A stretch of 64,000 nt of DNA, taken from Brachionus manjavacas (lineage: Eukaryota > Rotifera > Eurotatoria > Ploima > Brachionidae). This document shows, piece after piece, positions 32,906 to 43,227 of this stretch. Position numbers and translations under genes: made by a program. The stretch spans positions 2,480,001 through 2,544,000 of the forward strand of contig JAHQIY010000012.1 of NCBI GenBank assembly GCA_019054805.1. The letters run 5' to 3'. Below the pieces are notes generated by a model. It was not told where the DNA came from, did no database searches, and was given only the letters and a program-made list of their open reading frames with translations. Position 1 is the first letter of the stretch; the number at the start of each line of letters is the position of its first letter.

Positions 32906-33339
32906 AATAATCAACTCGGTGCAAAAATAGTGAACAATTTTTGTCAATTAAAAATCAAAAATTTATTTTTTAATAATAGAATATATATAATAGATAATAA
33001 AATTTTAGTTCAATGTGGAATACCACATTTAATTATTAAACAAAGAAAAAATACAATTTTTAGCAACGGCTCCGATCTGACACAGAGACTATTGCATATA
33101 GTTGATCATCTACACCCCAATTATTACCCAGTCGAAACTGGTGCCTCTATTTTAATGACGAAAGAGGTTTAAACATTCGCCCCGTATTGCAGAGATATTT
33201 TGAAGAATTCAATTCTTCAAATTCAATTTTTCTGCTTGCATGACTAACACGCAAACCATTCGGCGATACTGGCTCTGAATTTCAGTACTAATAAAATTTA
33301 ACTCTTAAAAGTACTAAGCTGGCTGTCTTTATAGGCCGA

Positions 33340-33640
33340 ACGATTTTGATTTAGTTTTCAAACAAGCTAACGACTTTGTGGATGAAAGAGGTTTTTAGGA
33401 TATTCTAATAATGGGTGACTTTAACTTTCCATCAATCATCTGGTCAAATGATTTTATGTCAGAAATCTTTAAAGAAAATGGAATCGAACATAAATTCAGA
33501 GAGACGCTTAGGGACACTTTTCTTTATCAGCATGTAAATATCCCCACTTTGTGAAATTGCAACAAAAAGCTGCCAACACTTGAGATTTGATTTTCATGAC
33601 TCAGCCTGACAAACTTTATTCAATCGAAGGTTTTGAGTAG
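33340..33640 (+). pseudogene. non-LTR endonuclease C-terminal fragment
   Basis: It reads LIMGDFNFPSIIWSNDFMSE with the catalytic GDFN motif, then ENGIEHKFRETLRDTFLYQH, and LDLIFMTQPDKLYSI in the same frame after a stop. These are the last blocks of an apurinic-type endonuclease of a CR1/jockey-like element. The RT does not follow; the sequence next reads in the opposite direction. Confidence 0.6.
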
Positions 33641-33644
33641 ATCA

Positions 33645-33960
33645 ATATTTGCTTCGTTTCTTTGTTTTCTCAATTTAAAGTCCAATGCTCTTGCAGTTTC
33701 AGTTTAATCTGGATTAATATAAACAGATTTGAGAGTATTTGAATCTCTCAACTATTTGGCTACTAGGAGTATTGAATCTCTTTCTTTGATTCTGGCATAC
33801 CATAAACAATCTCATTTTCTCTTCTTCCTGTCATTATTTCATTTATTTCGCTGATTGTTGCATTCGCCACAGCTATCTGATAAGCTGTTATTTTAAACGT
33901 TTTTTGATCCTTGTTTTACCACTTGAACCAATTGACTACTGATGTTCGATGAGTTTTCTG
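33645..33960 (-). pseudogene. possible non-LTR ORF1 remnant
   Basis: On the minus strand, broken frames give NIEKNKLKTELAAAIKTENS and later VYINPD.TETARALDFKLRK, which resembles the end of the nucleic-acid-binding ORF1 proteins of non-LTR elements. It lies back to back with the endonuclease fragment, so it comes from a different insertion. The evidence is weak. Confidence 0.3.
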
Positions 33961-35269
33961 TTTTAATTGCTGCTGCCAATTCAGTTTTCAGTTTATTTTT
34001 TTCAATGTTTTTCTCTAATTCTCCTTATTCTAGATGTTTTTTATGATTTGAAACCTCTAAAATAAATTTCAAAATATTACCACATCATTCATGTAAGTAT
34101 TTTGAGTAACCAGATACAACAACAACAACAATGAAAACCTTTTTACTATTACTCTTGATTTAGGATTAAAGATCTCAAATTGGGCTCGTCATTGAAAATG
34201 ACTCTGGATCAAACTGTCCAATTAAGTCTCTGTTTATTAACCACTTGCATCTTTGTGGTCTACCAGAAAGATTTCGATCAGACACAGAACCAATCTATTC
34301 ATATCTTTTTGTTTATAATATTCGAGGGAATATCATATTTCAGCTTCAAAATAGATCGAACTACTGAATTTTGAAAAGCTTGTTCTTTTTTAATGTAAGT
34401 TTCTAAGAAGGAATTTAAACATGGAAAAGAATAATCCTCCCAAAGATTTTTAAAGGTTACCCTATGTTTTTTGCTTTATCATTTACCTTTCTGCTGTTTG
34501 TCATGCAATACGATTTTGCTGGTTACAAAATTTATGAAATTTATTTAAAAATTTTTTATGTAAAAATGAAAAAAAATATCCTTGCTTTTTTTTTGAGATA
34601 AATATCTTAACAAAAAAATGTTTCTTAATTGATCGTGTTTTTCATCTAACTATCTCAAAAAGATTAAAATAGCAAAAGAATTAAATTAGGAATTCAAAAG
34701 TATTTTTTTACGGCAGCTATTGACAATCAGCGTGTTGCTAAATATTCTTTTGAATCCTTTTTTTTCTTTTGTGCCTTTTGTGTCCTTGTCTTAATAATCC
34801 TTTACATTTTTTCTGGCTAATAAACAAAATAAACTTCTTTCTTATTTAGGACTCCGCTTGGACCCCCTTTTTCTATGCCACTAGTTAATTCCAGAAATTA
34901 CAAAGCTCAAGACGAAGTAACTGTCCTGGAAAAAAAATTTTCTTCGCAAAATCTAAAGAAAATTAAGGTTAATTATTGGTGCAAATGAATTCAATAAGAA
35001 GACAGTCTAATAATGATCTATGTTTGGTCAAGTTCACTTATAAATAACATGACTGAAATGATCTCTAATTTTAAATTTCTTTTTTTAGATAGCACCAAGC
35101 TGTCATTAGAAACAGAATGCATCTAAAAAACTTTAAATTGAATATAAGCTGAATTTATTACTCAGCAATAAAAAATAATTTTTGTTCATTAAAGTTTTTA
35201 GCCTTCAAATTAAAATTCAGAAATTCAACAGATATTACTTACAACCCAAAAAAGAGGCTCAGATGCATT
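33961..35269. other. intergenic DNA
   Basis: A CAACAACAACAACAATG microsatellite lies near 34118. No supported gene; short open frames here (for example 34180-34374) have no recognisable features. Confidence 0.4.
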
Positions 35270-35510
35270 AAAAAAAAGAAATGTCGTATCACAAAATTGT
35301 TTCTTTAGATTAAGCACCTTAAATACGAGCTGAGTCTGGCAAAGCTTAACTCAACTGCTCTTAAGCAGAGACTAGAAAGAGGAGACCTAATAGAATATTT
35401 AAAATTATGAAAGAGTTTAACTTAGTAACGCGGCAGGACCCTCAACTAAATTTAACTGAATACTATTAATCATTCTAAAAGTAAAGCATTTGAGGACACC
35501 AACAAAGATT
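35270..35510 (+). pseudogene. non-LTR RT C-terminal fragment
   Basis: It contains LNSTALKQRLERGDLIEY followed, after a frame change, by FKIMKEFNLVTRQDPQLNLT, matching the RGDLI(E/Q)xFKI segment C-terminal to CR1-group RTs. It is immediately followed by copy 5 of the dispersed repeat. Confidence 0.55.
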
Positions 35511-35551
35511 TTTTATTTCCGTCCGGACTAAAAATTCAAATTTCATATTAT

Positions 35552-35612
35552 CTATTTATTTATCTGTAAATCTATTCCGAGCTAACGCTCCTTCAGAATA
35601 AAAATATATGAA
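35552..35612 (+). repeat. dispersed CCGAGCTAATGCTCC repeat, copy 5
   Basis: ATTTATTTATCTGTAAATCT, ATTCCGAGCTAACGCTCCTTCAGAATAAAAATATATG and an A-rich tail. Its position just after an RT C-terminus suggests that the repeat is, or derives from, a retrotransposon 3' end. Confidence 0.65.
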
Positions 35613-35744
35613 ATAAAAAAAAAAATAAAGTTAAATAAGATAAAATAAAAAAAATAATTAGATAATTTATTTATTAATTGAATTAACCTCCTTTTAAAGA
35701 GAAGTAAATTTAAAGTTCCAAAAAAAAAATTTCCTTTAATTTTA

Positions 35745-36770
35745 CAGGACCCTCTAATTTACAAGATCCTTTAAATTATAGACCAATTAGTATAACGAGT
35801 TGTTTAGGAAAGCTCCTGGAACGCATAGTATTTTCAAGATTATATAATTATTTGGAACAAAATTCACTCCTTATCCAGGAGCAATCTGGATTTAGGAAAC
35901 ACCGGCGAACATCAGATAATCTTTTCTTTTTAATTCAAAAAATTGTGGAATTATTTAATAGAAAAAAAAGAGTTTGCTGCCTGTTTTTGATATTTCCAAA
36001 GCCTTTGATAGGGCATGAAGGTTTCCTCTCCACCTCATTGCTTGACTAACTGGATTAGATCTTTTTTAGACTCTGAGCACATTTATGATAAATGTGAATG
36101 ACCATCTGAGCGAAGAATACCAAATGCAGGTGTCCTTCAAGGCTCAGTAATTAGTCCTCTTTTATTTAGTATATATATTAATGACATCCCCAAAAGAAAC
36201 AAAACAAATAATGAATACTCTCTGCTTTTCGCAGATGATATAGTTACATTCTTCATTTACAACAAAAAAGGGAACCTGGAAAATAGAATAAATAAATACA
36301 CCAACGAACTAGGACAATGGCTTATTAAATGGAAAATGAAGATATCAATTGAAAAGTCGTGTTCTGTAGCCTTTTCAAAATACAAAAAAGAGACTGATAA
36401 TCTCAACTTATGGAAAAATTATGGAAATAAAATAGTGAGCCAAAAAGAAATCAATTTTCTTAGTTTTAAATTTGGTTCTAATTTAAATTTTAATTTACTG
36501 GTAGACGAAATTAAAGAACGCTGCAACAAAAGGCTAAATATTATTAAGATATTGTCAAACAAAAAATGGGGTCTCAATCAAAACACACTAGGAAATTTAT
36601 ATAAATCTTTAGTCGGATCGATTTTAGACTATTCTTTTCCTTGCTTGAATTCTTTTTCAGAAAATAATTAAAAAAAACTTCAAGCGCAGATCAGATCAGA
36701 TCTATCCTTAAGTTAAAATATGATACTCCCTCCAACATTGTGCATAGATACAGAGCTGTTTAAAAAGCCC
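35745..36770 (+). pseudogene. jockey-type reverse transcriptase, frameshifted
   Basis: RT blocks in order: LNYRPISITSCLGKLLERIV, QEQSGFRKHRRTSDN, a damaged motif A (DISKAFD-like, 35985-36015), GSVISPLLFSIYINDIP (motif B, 36140-36190), LLFADDIVTFF (motif C, 36222-36255), then a frame intact to 36671 with WLIKWKMKISIEKSCSVAFS and LNIIKILSNKKWGLNQ. The FADD motif and the KWxMKIxxxKS segment point to the jockey/I-like side rather than the CR1-like elements elsewhere in the window. At least two frameshifts occur between 35990 and 36140. Confidence 0.7.
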
Positions 36771-37111
36771 AAATAAAAGTCCAAGTCTTTAAAAAACAAG
36801 TCCAAATCCGGACATTTTTTTAATCAGGCTTTATATCAAAAAAATTATATTCTAATGGGATAAAAATAAATTTGCCATATTTCAAAATTATCTTGTAATT
36901 TTAGTTAAAAAGTCTTCACATTCATTGAATGCAAAAAAAATCTCACGATCATGTTGAGCAATAAAAAATGACTAGAATAAATGCTTTGAATGTAGTTGAG
37001 AATTAGGCGCAAATTTTCCTGATCTTCCGTTCCTAGAATAATTACTAAACATTAATGGAAAAACATAAAAAAATTCAGACTTTTACTTGACTTATGACTT
37101 GTGACTTCTAA
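36771..37111. other. AT-rich intergenic DNA
   Basis: No gene seen. Confidence 0.4.
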
Positions 37112-37444
37112 TCAACTCTGAAAAGAACCATTAAGTAAACCAAAGAAAAAGTTTTGAAAAATATCTTCAAAAGAATCTATAAATAGTTTAATATCTTCAT
37201 AAAAGGTAACATCCTGATTTTCACTTTCTTGATCACAAAATCGACATTGTGTAAAATTAAAATAAAAAACTATTATCCTTATAGATTCCTCACTCATATT
37301 CAGTCTCATGTCGTCTAAAATTATCTTATATTTAATTAAAGCTCTTTCCGAGTCACATGAATTTGAAGGAACAATCAAATACCATCGAACAACTTCATAA
37401 TTATTTGGTAATCTAGGTTTACTGCTTATCCAACATTTACACAT
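37112..37444 (-). pseudogene. hAT-family transposase C-terminal dimerisation region
   Basis: 110 codons are open on the minus strand. NNYEVVRWYLIVPSNSCDSE followed by RALIKYKIILDDMRLNMSEE is the hATC signature (P-x-S-x-x-x-SER...K...R..L..E). The remainder, QCRFCDQESENQDVTF, is not conserved. The DDE core and BED finger upstream are absent, so only the terminal exon or fragment remains. It could be a domesticated remnant, but isolation and length argue for a relic. Confidence 0.6.
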
Positions 37445-37535
37445 TACAAAAATTTTTTTTAGTCTTTCTCAATTAAAAAATTTAAAAAAAATAAAACTTG
37501 GTTAATATTAAAAAAAATTTTATTCAATAAAAAAT

Positions 37536-38174
37536 TTAAAAAATCTCAAATGCTTTACAAAATTCATCAAAATCAAGTATTCCTTGATATTTATTAATAA
37601 TGCGAGCAAAAAAAATCTCTATATCTATCTTTGTGTAGGGAATTTTAAATCTTTCATTCAAATAAATTAGAATACTTCTAGCTGTTTGTAGAGTTATAAA
37701 TCCATTTTGATCAAATGAAAAGAATATGTCCTTTAACACGCCCTTGATAACGTGATTTCTCATAGAGTTTTGTCTTATTTTTTCTTGCTCAATTTTATTC
37801 TGTCCCTGACGATTTTCCGAACTTGATTTCACAAATTCAAACACCTGGCTCCTTAGAAAACTTATATTTTCTTCGAAATCATTTGCTCCTTCAGGCTCAT
37901 TGTCCAAATTTGGCATCCAGTCCTGGTTGTTGATTGAACAATTGACTTTTTCATCATTTTGAGCATTTTTGTTAAATGATTTAGTTTGAAAATTTATAAA
38001 TTGGTTCGGACTAATAGGTCTAGAGCGATTATTTATTGAATTTATGAATGTATTGTTTCTAGTGAGTTGATGTCTATCTAGAAAATAGGTGATTTCGCCT
38101 GAAGGTCTTTGATTGAAGTGAGCATATGGCTGTTGATAATCGGTTAATTGTTTAAAAATCGAACCTTCTACCAT
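37536..38174 (-). CDS. hypothetical protein with a C-terminal degenerate EF-hand pair
   Basis: 212 aa, ATG at 38174, single exon. The N-terminal 100 residues are Asn/Gln-rich and probably disordered. From about residue 140, IKGVLKDIFFSFDQNGFITL and later INKYQGILDFDEFCKAF look like two EF-hand helix-loop-helix units. The first loop is shortened (DQNG), and the second lacks Asp at loop position 1 while keeping Gly6 and Glu12, so Ca2+ binding is doubtful. The intact frame, normal composition and absence of transposon motifs favour a real gene, possibly a centriolar or regulatory EF-hand protein (inference). No promoter element was recognised. It sits beside a hAT fragment on the same strand. 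Confidence 0.5.
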   Translation of the reverse strand: MVEGSIFKQLTDYQQPYAHFNQRPSGEITYFLDRHQLTRNNTFINSINNRSRPISPNQFINFQTKSFNKNAQNDEKVNCSINNQDWMPNLDNEPEGANDFEENISFLRSQVFEFVKSSSENRQGQNKIEQEKIRQNSMRNHVIKGVLKDIFFSFDQNGFITLQTARSILIYLNERFKIPYTKIDIEIFFARIINKYQGILDFDEFCKAFEIF

Positions 38175-39137
38175 TTTTTTAAGTATTTTTTTATTTTGTC
38201 AAAAAATATTTTATCTTTATTTTTTTGTAAGCAATATTTTTTGTATATAGAAATAATTTAAATAAAATTAAGGAATTTTATTTAGCATTTTTGTTGACTT
38301 TCATATTAAACAATTAAGTTAAGCTTAATAAATTTTTAATTTACCATAAACTTAAAACTATTTACTTGGATGAAATATTTTTATGCTCGATTATGATCGG
38401 CTTTTAGCACATAAACGTGAATTTTTGAGAAAATTTTCTCGTTAAATATATCAAAAAATAATCTAAAATAAATTGACCGCGATATAATTTTTTTTTATTT
38501 TTAAGATTAAATTTTTTTCATGTTCAGTAGATTTTTTAGTCGTGTAACACAAAATATTTTTTAATAAAAAAACATTTCCTCAATTAATGGAAATTTTTGC
38601 ACATTAAAAGATAAAATGAGAATTTTTATGCTCGAATAAATTTATTTTTGTGATTCTATAAATTTTTAATTCTTAAGTTGGTACTCCCCGATATGTAAAG
38701 AAATTCGACTATCTGTCTGAGAAGGTCTTAGACTTCTGTTTATGATTTGGGACAATTTACAAGATTTTTTGTTAATAAAAAAAAATTGAATTAAATTAAA
38801 ATCACCCACAGAATGCAAATTTTTGACAGGAATTATGGATTTATTCTGATTACATTTTCTTATTTGATATTTTTTCTTGAATCCAATAGAGACTTCTTCG
38901 AAGAAACTGGTGTTAATATTCCCAAGCATGTTTTTTACTTGGGACAGTAAAATATTTTGCTATTTAAAAGTCAAACGAGTGAAAATCTTAGCCAAAAAAA
39001 TTAAGGATGAAAAGAACAATTTTTGCATGATTATTAAAAATAAAAGAGTGACAAATTTTTTTTTAATTATCGTAATCATCCGAATAGAGTGATATGTTAT
39101 TCAAAATTTTTAAACTATTAATAATTTTTAAAGCTAA
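38175..39137. other. AT-rich intergenic DNA
   Basis: It includes an 87-codon minus frame (38666-38929, starting MLGNINTSFFEEVSIGFKKK) without recognisable features. It may be an exon, but support is lacking. Confidence 0.3.
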
Positions 39138-39662
39138 TTGCGAGGAACGAAGCAGCCGTGACGAGCTATATAGTCTCACAATGAGAGTGTATTGTAAATT
39201 TAGAATGCGCGATTTGAAAAAAAAATTTCTGGCTGAGAATTTTCAATAAAGCCTTAACATATTTTAAATTTGCAAAAAAAATTGAAAATTTGCCAATTAA
39301 AATTTGCAAATAAAACTTTGCTTTTTACTATTTTTTTTTCTCTGTCAAAAACTAAAAAAAAACACAGCATACAAAAATTTAAAATTTCAAACAATAAAAC
39401 AACAGATAATAAACATCAACAACATCACTCATAAACTCATAAAAACGCGCCGCTAAGAATACCGAAGAAACCGTTGATGATGATGATAATGATGATGACG
39501 AACTTTAATTATAAACAATGTATTTTTTATAAACACGATTATACTAGATTTTTTCAATTATTTATTTCAATCATAATTTCAATTTTAATTTTATATTAAA
39601 TACAATTTTTTGAAAAAAAAGCCTAACGATTCGTTACTCGCATATAAAGCTTTGCTTACCCA
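39138..39662. mobile_element. terminal-inverted-repeat element of the GCGAGGAACGA family, larger copy
   Basis: It starts TTGCGAGGAACGAAGC..GTGACGAGCT and ends ATTCGTTACTCGCATATAAAGC..TGCTTACCC, the same ends as 13032-13300. The centre (525 bp versus 269 bp) differs, so the two are family members rather than identical copies. No coding capacity seen. Confidence 0.6.
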
Positions 39663-40025
39663 TATTTTATAAAATTTTTTAAAAAATGAAAATTTAATTA
39701 ACTATGTTTTTTATCTATTTTAAAATTGGATGTTTTCATTTAACCTGGGTCAAAATTATTCATTTTTTAGTGACAAGTCATTATTTGATTTAGTAACATT
39801 TCACTAAATACGGATAATTACGTTAAACACATTTTCTTGAGAAAAAACAACTCAAATAAAAAAAATTTTTGACTCAAATACTCGCAAGTTTCTTCTATTT
39901 GATGAAATACAGTTAGTTTAGTTTAATAGTTTATTTCTTTTTTAATGGAAGACTACGAGCAGAGCTCCTTCAGCCAGTTATATAATTTTAATGTTTTTTT
40001 TTTTTTACTTTGACGTTTTTTTTTA
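39663..40025. other. AT-rich intergenic DNA
   Basis: A diverged copy of the CCGAGCTAATGCTCC repeat (CGAGCAGAGCTCCTTCAGCC) lies at about 39955-39980. Nothing else is recognised. Confidence 0.4.
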
Positions 40026-40298
40026 ATGGTATCTTCAACCAGTAGTGAAACTGAGGCCGGTTTAAGAGTTGATCATCAATGCAACCTAGTTAAGAGAAAA
40101 GGACCTCAATGCGCAGCTGCAATTTATTTACTTTATAAAAGTGAAAATCTATCAGTGGCTTTATTTAAAACAAAGGATCAACACAATCATGATGAGATTG
40201 CCAACACTGGGCATGGTATTAACAAAGAGACCAAGAAATATGGAGCGGACTTACTTGAAAAAGGTGTTCAATTACCTATAAGATATTATTTTATTTGA
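40026..40298 (+). pseudogene. MULE N-terminal WRKY/FLYWCH-like domain fragment
   Basis: 90 codons. GLRVDHQCNLVKRKGPQCAA and LFKTKDQHNHDE give the Cys...Cys...HNH pattern of the WRKY/GCM-type finger at the head of animal MULE transposases, followed by INKETKKYGADLLEKGVQLP, the usual helix after it. The frame then stops, and no DDE core was found downstream, so this is an N-terminal remnant. It is a different MULE lineage from the inverted-arm copies. Confidence 0.55.
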
Positions 40299-41335
40299 AA
40301 TTATTTGAAATTTTTATAATTCTTTTTTTTAAAATCAATTTATTAAATAAAAATAAGAGATAATTTAAGTAAAATTAGTTGCTGTTTTATTTAATTTAGG
40401 AGACAGATTATTAAATATAAGTTAAGGGTATTTAGTAAAATAAGAGATAGAAAAATATTAGTGATCGATTAAGTAATTTTAGAGATCGATTAAATACCTC
40501 CCATAAAAAAATATCGTTGTCGCATTAGTGAAAAACTTAAAATATACTTTATAGCAAGAAAGGTTGATTTAAAAAAGTTCAAATATTTTTGCTATAAATG
40601 CTATTTAAATTTGAATAAAATGCTAGAATCTACTCTTTTAATTACCACTGTTTTAATGACCATCTTAACAAGTTGAGTTTATTTGAACAAGAAAATCAAG
40701 AAACATCAATTGATAACAAAATTATGTTTGATAATGACCGATGTCATTCTTTAACTGAAAAATAAATTTATATTTTTAACACACAAGAACTCTATTTTAT
40801 TAGTACGTGTAAATAAGGTGAATATCTCGATGTGAAAATACGTGCAAACCGTCCTTTGAACCAAATAAACATATAGGATACGAAAAAATAAAAAAAAAAC
40901 GAAATAAAAATAAAAATTATATCCAAAATTAAAAATCAATTTCGGTATTGAAAAAATTGTAGATAACTAAGAAGCAGCTACATATGGGAGTCAATATATT
41001 CAAAAATCTAGAGGTAAAACTTCGGTTGTATTCATCTTCCTATCTGGCAATCAGTGGTAGTGAATAGTTATGACTTTTAATATTTAATATTTTTACTAAG
41101 CGTTTTAGTAAGATTAAATTATCACTATGAAAATATTTTGACTCAGTACTTTCCAAATATTTTTCTTGGAAAACTGGTCAAATTTTTGTATTTAGTCTCT
41201 ATACTTGGGAGAGTTTTTACCAAAAGATTTCACCAAACATGTATTTTTTTGAAAATAAAAAAAAAAATTTTTTTTTTAAATATGTGGTTAAAAATTATTT
41301 TTATTTGAATTAAAAAAAATTTGAATTTTATTTAT
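40299..41335. other. AT-rich intergenic DNA
   Basis: No gene recognised. Confidence 0.45.
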
Positions 41336-41659
41336 TTAAAACAAACCTGGGTAACCACCCAGACCAGGATATCCTCCTATTCCTGGATGTCCTTCCATAC
41401 CTGGATATCCACCTAAATTCATTCCATAACCACCTATTGCTCCTCCAAGGGGAAGTGATTGACCAATTGGCATTTGCATTGGCATTTGTATCGGCATTGG
41501 CATTTGCATTGGGATTTGTATTTGCATTGGCATTTGCATTGGGATTTGCATTTGCATTGGCATTTGCATTGGGGTTTGCATTTGCATTGGGGTTTGCATT
41601 TGCATTGGGAGAGCTACTGGCATAGCAGAGCCACAGCATCTAGAACGTCCTGAACCCAT
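41336..41659 (-). CDS. small predicted lipid-anchored Met-Gln/Pro and Gly-Tyr-Pro-rich protein, member D
   Basis: 107 aa, not assigned to a known family. MGSGRSRCC gives the myristoylation-type Gly2/Ser6 with two Arg and Cys8-Cys9. [11 protein letters not shown] leads into about eight PMQMQ(T/I)-type repeats, coded by a 12/18-bp tandem repeat of the CATTGGCATTTG kind, then [40 protein letters not shown] and PGLF. In this member and E, Gln-Met replaces much of the Pro-Val/Met-Pro of A-C. The stop is followed at once by AATAAA. Frames in the other two phases of the repeat are open by chance (poly-Asn-Ala and poly-Trp-His) and are not genes. The role is unknown; a membrane-attached structural or low-complexity scaffold is a guess. 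Confidence 0.75.
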   Translation of the reverse strand: MGSGRSRCCGSAMPVALPMQMQTPMQMQTPMQMPMQMQIPMQMPMQIQIPMQMPMPIQMPMQMPIGQSLPLGGAIGGYGMNLGGYPGMEGHPGIGGYPGLGGYPGLF

Positions 41660-41734
41660 TTTGACTTTATATTTGAATTTTAGAATATAAGAAACAATTG
41701 TTTACTGATGTGATTTGAAGAAAGTTTTTGACTC

Positions 41735-41817
41735 TTATTTATAAGCTTTAGACTAATAGATAAATCAAGATGCAAAAAGATACAAAATTGCTTAATTTAA
41801 ATCAAGTGGGTGTTGAA
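41735..41817 (-). promoter_or_regulatory. promoter of gene D
   Basis: In gene orientation, TTCAACACCCACT (41817-41805) precedes GCTTATAAATAAGA (box 41746-41735), which lies 76 nt before the ATG. The whole interval is nearly the same upstream of gene E. Confidence 0.7.
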
Positions 41818-42690
41818 AAATTGAATGATAATTAACAAATAATATTTTATTGAATGTTTTCGATGCGTAAAATTTTTCTAATGTTTTTACCTTTTTAAAT
41901 TTCAATTTAAAATCATTTTCTCCTTGATCGTGGAGAAAACAAAATTAAGTTAAGATATTGGTATATTTTTTTTCAATTTCATAAAACCTTGTTGGTTCTT
42001 GCAAACTTTGAAAAGTTTTTTCGGTAATCTTTTTATTTAATTATTTGAATACATGGTTTATTTAATAAATTTTTGGAAAATTTATGAAAGAACAATTCAA
42101 AAAGGTTTGAAATTAGATGAATTTCAGAAGTAAGCATTTTGTTTTGATGAAAAGCCAGATGATTTGAGAGTGACCGAAATGAAGGCGAAACGAAACTTAT
42201 CTGTTTCATAATTTGAAATATAAAAATTCTAAATCAACTAATTGAAAAGCTACATAATAAAATTGTAGGCTATGCCTAAACTATTTTTTTCAATAAAATA
42301 ATAAAAATTATAAATTTTTTTTTTAATTGAGTTATAATAAATGCAAATTGATTAAAGTTGTTCATAGAAACAATTAATTTTTTTTATTTACCAGAAAATT
42401 ATTTCTTTATTAAGATTTTATGAGACATTGTATGAATAAGATATTTAGAGAATTCTTAAGGCTCTTTAATGATTCTAATTTTTTCTTAAGATTAAAAAAG
42501 TTTTTAAGATTAGGTAATGATCTTTTTCAAAAATATATTAGATTTTCTTTTTCAAGATATCCAGTATGTTTCAAGACATCCAGTATTCAAAAAACAAATT
42601 TATTTAACTAAACATTTTTTTTGTCATCTGTGAGAAATCGTGTAGCAATACATAATGTAGAATCAGTGGTTACTGACAGTTATGTTTGTA
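41818..42690. other. AT-rich intergenic DNA
   Basis: No supported gene. A 63-codon plus frame (42420-42611) is Phe/Lys/Arg-rich with repeated LRL/FKK words and was not taken as coding. Confidence 0.35.
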
Positions 42691-42699
42691 GGTTCGTGC

Positions 42700-43227
42700 G
42701 ACATAGACAAGAAATTTCATCCGTTAGATGTTACAATAACAAAAGGTGAAACTTATGAAGACTATTAATCTCTTTTTAATGCTTTAAAACAAACAGTAAA
42801 TCACCTTTTTAATCATGAAATAAATGGAACTATACTTTTAGCCGATCGTCCCCCAGCTTTACACAATGGGTTTTCAAAACTTCCTTCCCGATTCACGATG
42901 AATTACCCCAAGCTAATACTTAATGGAATCAGTGAACCAGACATGTTGGTTTCTGGTTTGTATTGACTCTTATTTTATTCAATAAAATATTGTAAAACGG
43001 GTTCGTTATCTTTAACTACGCTAAAAGCAGTGAAAAAGTTGATTGATGATGCTCGAGACGATTTTATTAGAAAAGAAATCTATAAAAAATTAGTACGAAG
43101 ATTTTGGAGGTCAGTTGATGCTTATTATAAAGGATCAACTTATGGTGAAGTCCTAAAGGCATATTTTTCAGGTAAAACTAAGGAAACTCATCAACAACAT
43201 TTAAAAATTACAAATTCATTGCTATAA
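42700..43227 (+). pseudogene. possible decayed transposase (MULE-like)
   Basis: The pieces LFNALKQTVNHLFNHEINGT and ILLADRPPALHNGFSKLPSR (42775-42885) resemble the segment around the second catalytic Asp of a MULE subgroup (xxADGAxAITNGF). A 65-codon frame at 43030-43227 (LVRRFWRSVDAYYKGSTYGE) continues in the same direction. Stops and frame changes separate them. The identification is tentative. Confidence 0.35.

Larger units (their letters stand above)
32064..33058. repeat. small inverted duplication around gene C
   Basis: Segment 32064-32282 and segment 32841-33058 are reverse complements with few differences. The 560-bp centre holds the 5' two thirds of gene C and its promoter. At 33058 the right arm jumps directly to a copy of 31577-31640 (inverted), skipping 31640-32064, so its outer part was deleted or joined. 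Confidence 0.85.

Noticed and set aside
37536..38174. A canonical calcium sensor
   Set aside because: Both EF-hand loops lack key acidic ligands (shortened first loop, no Asp at position 1 in the second), so only an EF-hand-like fold is claimed.
41328..41653. Overlapping ORFs rich in Asn-Ala, Leu-Ala-Phe or Trp-His at genes A-E
   Set aside because: They are other-frame readings of the CATTGGCATTTG-type tandem repeats, which contain no stops in any frame. The MGxxxS frame is the one with conserved ends and promoter.
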